A stretch of 7,760 nucleotides of DNA from an uncultured Eubacteriales bacterium (GTDB taxonomy: Bacteria; Bacillota; Clostridia; Oscillospirales; Ruminococcaceae): assembly GCA_900318545.1 (NCBI GenBank), contig ONLC01000095.1:1-7760 (forward strand), in the 5' to 3' direction. The notes beneath the pieces are model-generated. The model made no database searches. It worked only from the letters and a program-made list of their open reading frames with translations, and was not told where the DNA came from. Each line of letters opens with the position of its first letter. Within the stretch, counting starts at the first letter, position 1. The translations under genes and the position numbers were made by a program. Below are positions 5,707-7,760 of the stretch, in pieces.

Positions 5707-6867
5707 TTATTCGCCCTTGAGCACAAGTGCAGGGTCAATGTCCGTAGCACTTCTGATAGGCATAAGGCTTGCAATTCCCGTTACTGCGATAGATGCGATC
5801 ATAGTTATCGGCACAAGCAGCGGTCTGAACGAGATCGAGCTTGAGAACACTCTCACGCTGACCTGCTGTGCAAACACAAAGCCGAGCACCGAGCCTACCG
5901 CACCGCCCAGCAGTCCGAGAAGCATACTCTCTCCCATAAACTCCTGAATGATACTCTTGTCCGACGCACCGATAGCCTTCCTCAGACCTATCTCCTTACG
6001 TCTTTCAGCCACCACGGCAGTCATTGTAGTTGCCACGCAGATCATAGTCAGTGCAAGCACCACCACCGTTACCAGCAGCACAAGAGCCTGAAGCTTTGTG
6101 AGGACTGTCGCCTCGGAAGCCGTAACACGCTTTACCAAGCTTGCGTGTATAGCAGGCACCTTACTGTTTATCTTGTCAATATACTCTGAGAGCTCGTCTG
6201 CCGATGCTGAGATACTCAGCTCCGCAACATCAACTCTGCCCTCTGTCTGTGTCAGAGCCTCCAGATCAGAGGCTGCCATATAAACGTACTCCTCCTCGGA
6301 GCCGCCTGTCTCAACTATGCCCACAACATTGAAGTAATCTATATTATCAAGCACTACCTCGCCGTTCTCGTCCTTCCCGTCTTCAGACTCGGGAGTGTAG
6401 GCAAGCTCTATCATATCGCCGATCTTCAGGTTAAACGACTCCGCAACCGAGTCGCCTATCAGCACATCATTATGCGAGCTGAACCACTCACCGTCAACGC
6501 TCCAGTAGGGGCTTGCAGCCTTGACCTCATCGGCATCTGTTCCTGCTGCCACAACAGGGATATCGTTTATCCTCACGTTCTCATACCTGAACGGAGCCGC
6601 ACCCACTACAGCATCATCACTGATGCAGGCCTTTGCAGCCTCCACATCAGCCATAGTAAAGCTGTCTCCGCTTGCCGTGAAGATCATATTAGCTCCGTAG
6701 TTACGGAACTGCGCACCCATCTGCTTGGGCACATCGTAATAGATAGATACAAGTCCTGAAAGTATAGTCGCACCAATCGCAATTGAGAGCAGTGCAACCA
6801 CCATTCTTGACCTTCTCCTCAAAAGAGAGGCACTTATCATTCTGATAAACATCTGTCTTTTTTTCAT
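5707..6867 (-). CDS. ABC transporter permease, MacB/FtsX type (complete)
   Basis: The 386-residue membrane subunit has the classic MacB layout. One N-terminal helix (about residues 21-43) follows a basic patch (SLLRRRSRMVV). A large extracytoplasmic MacB_PCD domain (about 45-255) is followed by three C-terminal helices (about 260-285, 312-335, 350-370) forming the FtsX domain. The conserved cytoplasmic coupling segment ERRKEIGLRKAIGAS (288-302) contacts the ATPase. The N-terminal region (LSGLVSIYYDVPKQMGAQFR, then YGAN) resembles, from memory, permeases of FTR1/P19/DUF2318 iron-uptake loci more than drug-efflux MacB. The insert EDGKDENGE near 162-170 is acidic. It starts 12 nt after the preceding permease stop with a GGGGGCGAGG site upstream. 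The protein differs from the upstream permease, so the pair probably forms a heterodimer like LolCE rather than the MacB homodimer; this is inference. No MacA-like adaptor is present. Confidence 0.94.
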   Translation of the reverse strand: MKKRQMFIRMISASLLRRRSRMVVALLSIAIGATILSGLVSIYYDVPKQMGAQFRNYGANMIFTASGDSFTMADVEAAKACISDDAVVGAAPFRYENVRINDIPVVAAGTDADEVKAASPYWSVDGEWFSSHNDVLIGDSVAESFNLKIGDMIELAYTPESEDGKDENGEVVLDNIDYFNVVGIVETGGSEEEYVYMAASDLEALTQTEGRVDVAELSISASADELSEYIDKINSKVPAIHASLVKRVTASEATVLTKLQALVLLVTVVVLALTMICVATTMTAVVAERRKEIGLRKAIGASDKSIIQEFMGESMLLGLLGGAVGSVLGFVFAQQVSVRVFSSSISFRPLLVPITMIASIAVTGIASLMPIRSATDIDPALVLKGE

Positions 6868-6879
6868 AGCCTCGCCCCC

Positions 6880-7760
6880 TTATCTTCCGTGAAGAACTTC
6901 GGTCGGACGGAGCCTGAGCAGCATTCTTATAGCAGGTATGCAGCCGATAAGCGTAACTATCACCACAAGCACCGCAACTATCGGCACTACCATAGGCCTC
7001 ATAGCTATAGCCGAACCAAATACCGAATGACCGATTATCTGTGCGAAGCCGAAGCCTGCAAAAAAGCCTGCTGCTCCGCCTATTATAGCAGTTATAAAGA
7101 TCTCTGTCAATACGAGAAGCGAAATAGACCCGTTATGAGCACCGATTGCTTTCATAAGTCCTATCTCCTGACTTCTTTCCATAACGCTCGCTGTTACCAA
7201 GTTACAGATACCGAGCGCCGCACCTATAAGACTGAGTATAGTTATCAGCACCATAAGAAGCTGTGTCTTTTCAAGAATAGCACCCTCCGAATCAGCTACC
7301 TGCCTTACAGGCGAGGCTACAGAATCGGTGATGACCTCCTGTATCTGATAGCAGATAGAGCTTGCATAGGCTGTGCAGTACCACTGCTCCTTCTGGGCAA
7401 CCGTCAGAGATGAGGGGTCTTTAGCGGCTCTCTCTGCGAGCTCGTCATCAGGGGTGGTAAGGGCTGATACCTCTATGCTGTCGATATTTCCGTCAAGCCC
7501 GTCAAGTGCCTGAGCCGTATCAAGCAGACAGTATATCTGGCTGTCCTCTTCTCCGCCTGCATCGTAAATGCCTACAATGTCAAGCTCCTGTGAGCTCTCC
7601 TTACCCTTGACTGTCACCTTGTCACCGACCGAAAGCCCGAGCTTTTCAGCCGTCTGTATACCTACCATAGCACCGTTCGCACTGCCCGACTGCTCATCAA
7701 GCCACGAGCCCGAGGTAAGCTCCCACCAGCTTCTCATGCTTGCAACTCCCGCATCGAGAG
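6880..7760 (-). CDS. ABC transporter permease, MacB/FtsX type (N-terminus beyond window)
   Basis: The frame is open to the right edge and contains coding sequence before the first in-window ATG at 7737, so the real start lies outside and that Met is internal. About 292 residues are visible. They cover the second half of the extracytoplasmic domain (WWELTSGSW, GLSVGDKVTVKG, ELDIVGIYDAGG) and the FtsX domain. Counting from that Met, helices lie at about 157-182, 205-235 and 249-272, with the coupling segment MERSQEIGLMKAIGAHNGS at 186-204. The missing part should hold the first helix and the start of the outer domain. The SxWWELxSGSWL segment matches what I recall from iron-locus permeases of the FTR1/P19 group, where two unlike permeases and one ATPase are adjacent. 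It ends TEVLHGR, with TAA at 6882-6880, 12 nt before the next gene. The substrate is not evident. Confidence 0.93.
   Translation of the reverse strand, partial: LDAGVASMRSWWELTSGSWLDEQSGSANGAMVGIQTAEKLGLSVGDKVTVKGKESSQELDIVGIYDAGGEEDSQIYCLLDTAQALDGLDGNIDSIEVSALTTPDDELAERAAKDPSSLTVAQKEQWYCTAYASSICYQIQEVITDSVASPVRQVADSEGAILEKTQLLMVLITILSLIGAALGICNLVTASVMERSQEIGLMKAIGAHNGSISLLVLTEIFITAIIGGAAGFFAGFGFAQIIGHSVFGSAIAMRPMVVPIVAVLVVIVTLIGCIPAIRMLLRLRPTEVLHGR

Noticed and set aside
6889..7413. 174-codon open frame on the plus strand
   Set aside because: It is antisense to the FtsX domain of the partial permease, and its His/Tyr/Arg-rich translation looks like a shadow of membrane-helix codons.
7735..7737. 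ATG as the start of the right-hand permease
   Set aside because: The frame stays open to the window edge with permease-like sequence before it, and the expected N-terminal helix is missing, so the Met is internal.

Overview
All recognisable genes in this window lie on the minus strand and read right to left in one tightly packed block. There are ten genes. Gaps are at most 37 nt and three junctions overlap, so the block looks like one long operon cut at both window edges. Moderate GC, strong AGGAGG-type ribosome binding sites, a Clostridia-style lipoprotein signal (…LCAC) and protein sequence style suggest a gut or rumen Clostridia member, possibly Ruminococcus-like. That assignment is inference from style only.

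Layout in transcription order. (1) 7760-6880: 3' part of a MacB/FtsX-type ABC permease, cut by the right edge. (2) 6867-5707: a second, different MacB/FtsX-type permease. (3) 5689-4985: the LolD/MacB-type ATPase. (4) 4967-4527: an FMN-binding lipoprotein with a covalent flavinylation motif. (5) 4489-3971: an exported protein of unknown function. (6) about 3984-3436: a five-helix membrane protein with four intramembrane histidines, probably a haem b anchor. (7) 3422-1821: a fumarate reductase/succinate dehydrogenase-type flavoprotein. (8) 1837-1121: the three-cluster iron-sulfur subunit. (9) about 1154-198: a membrane-anchored transglutaminase-like protein with an intact Cys-His-Asp triad. (10) 183-1: the N-terminal part of a DUF4418-like membrane protein, cut by the left edge.

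Genes 6-8 form a complete quinol:fumarate reductase-type complex in the C-A-B order also used by Wolinella and Bacillus. The flavoprotein keeps the catalytic residues but has Gln38 where the FAD-linking histidine is expected, so FAD is probably bound non-covalently, which favours fumarate reduction. Genes 1-3 resemble the heteromeric MacB-like transporter found in bacterial iron-uptake loci (FTR1/P19/DUF2318 type). Gene 4 is an extracytoplasmic flavin carrier. Together the block looks like a membrane redox module: a cytoplasmic fumarate reductase with a haem anchor, a surface flavoprotein and a transporter that may handle iron or another redox-active cargo. The functional link between the halves is inferred from gene order only. 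No RNA genes, mobile elements, CRISPR arrays, promoters or convincing terminators were seen, and no stretch over 40 nt lacks a gene.
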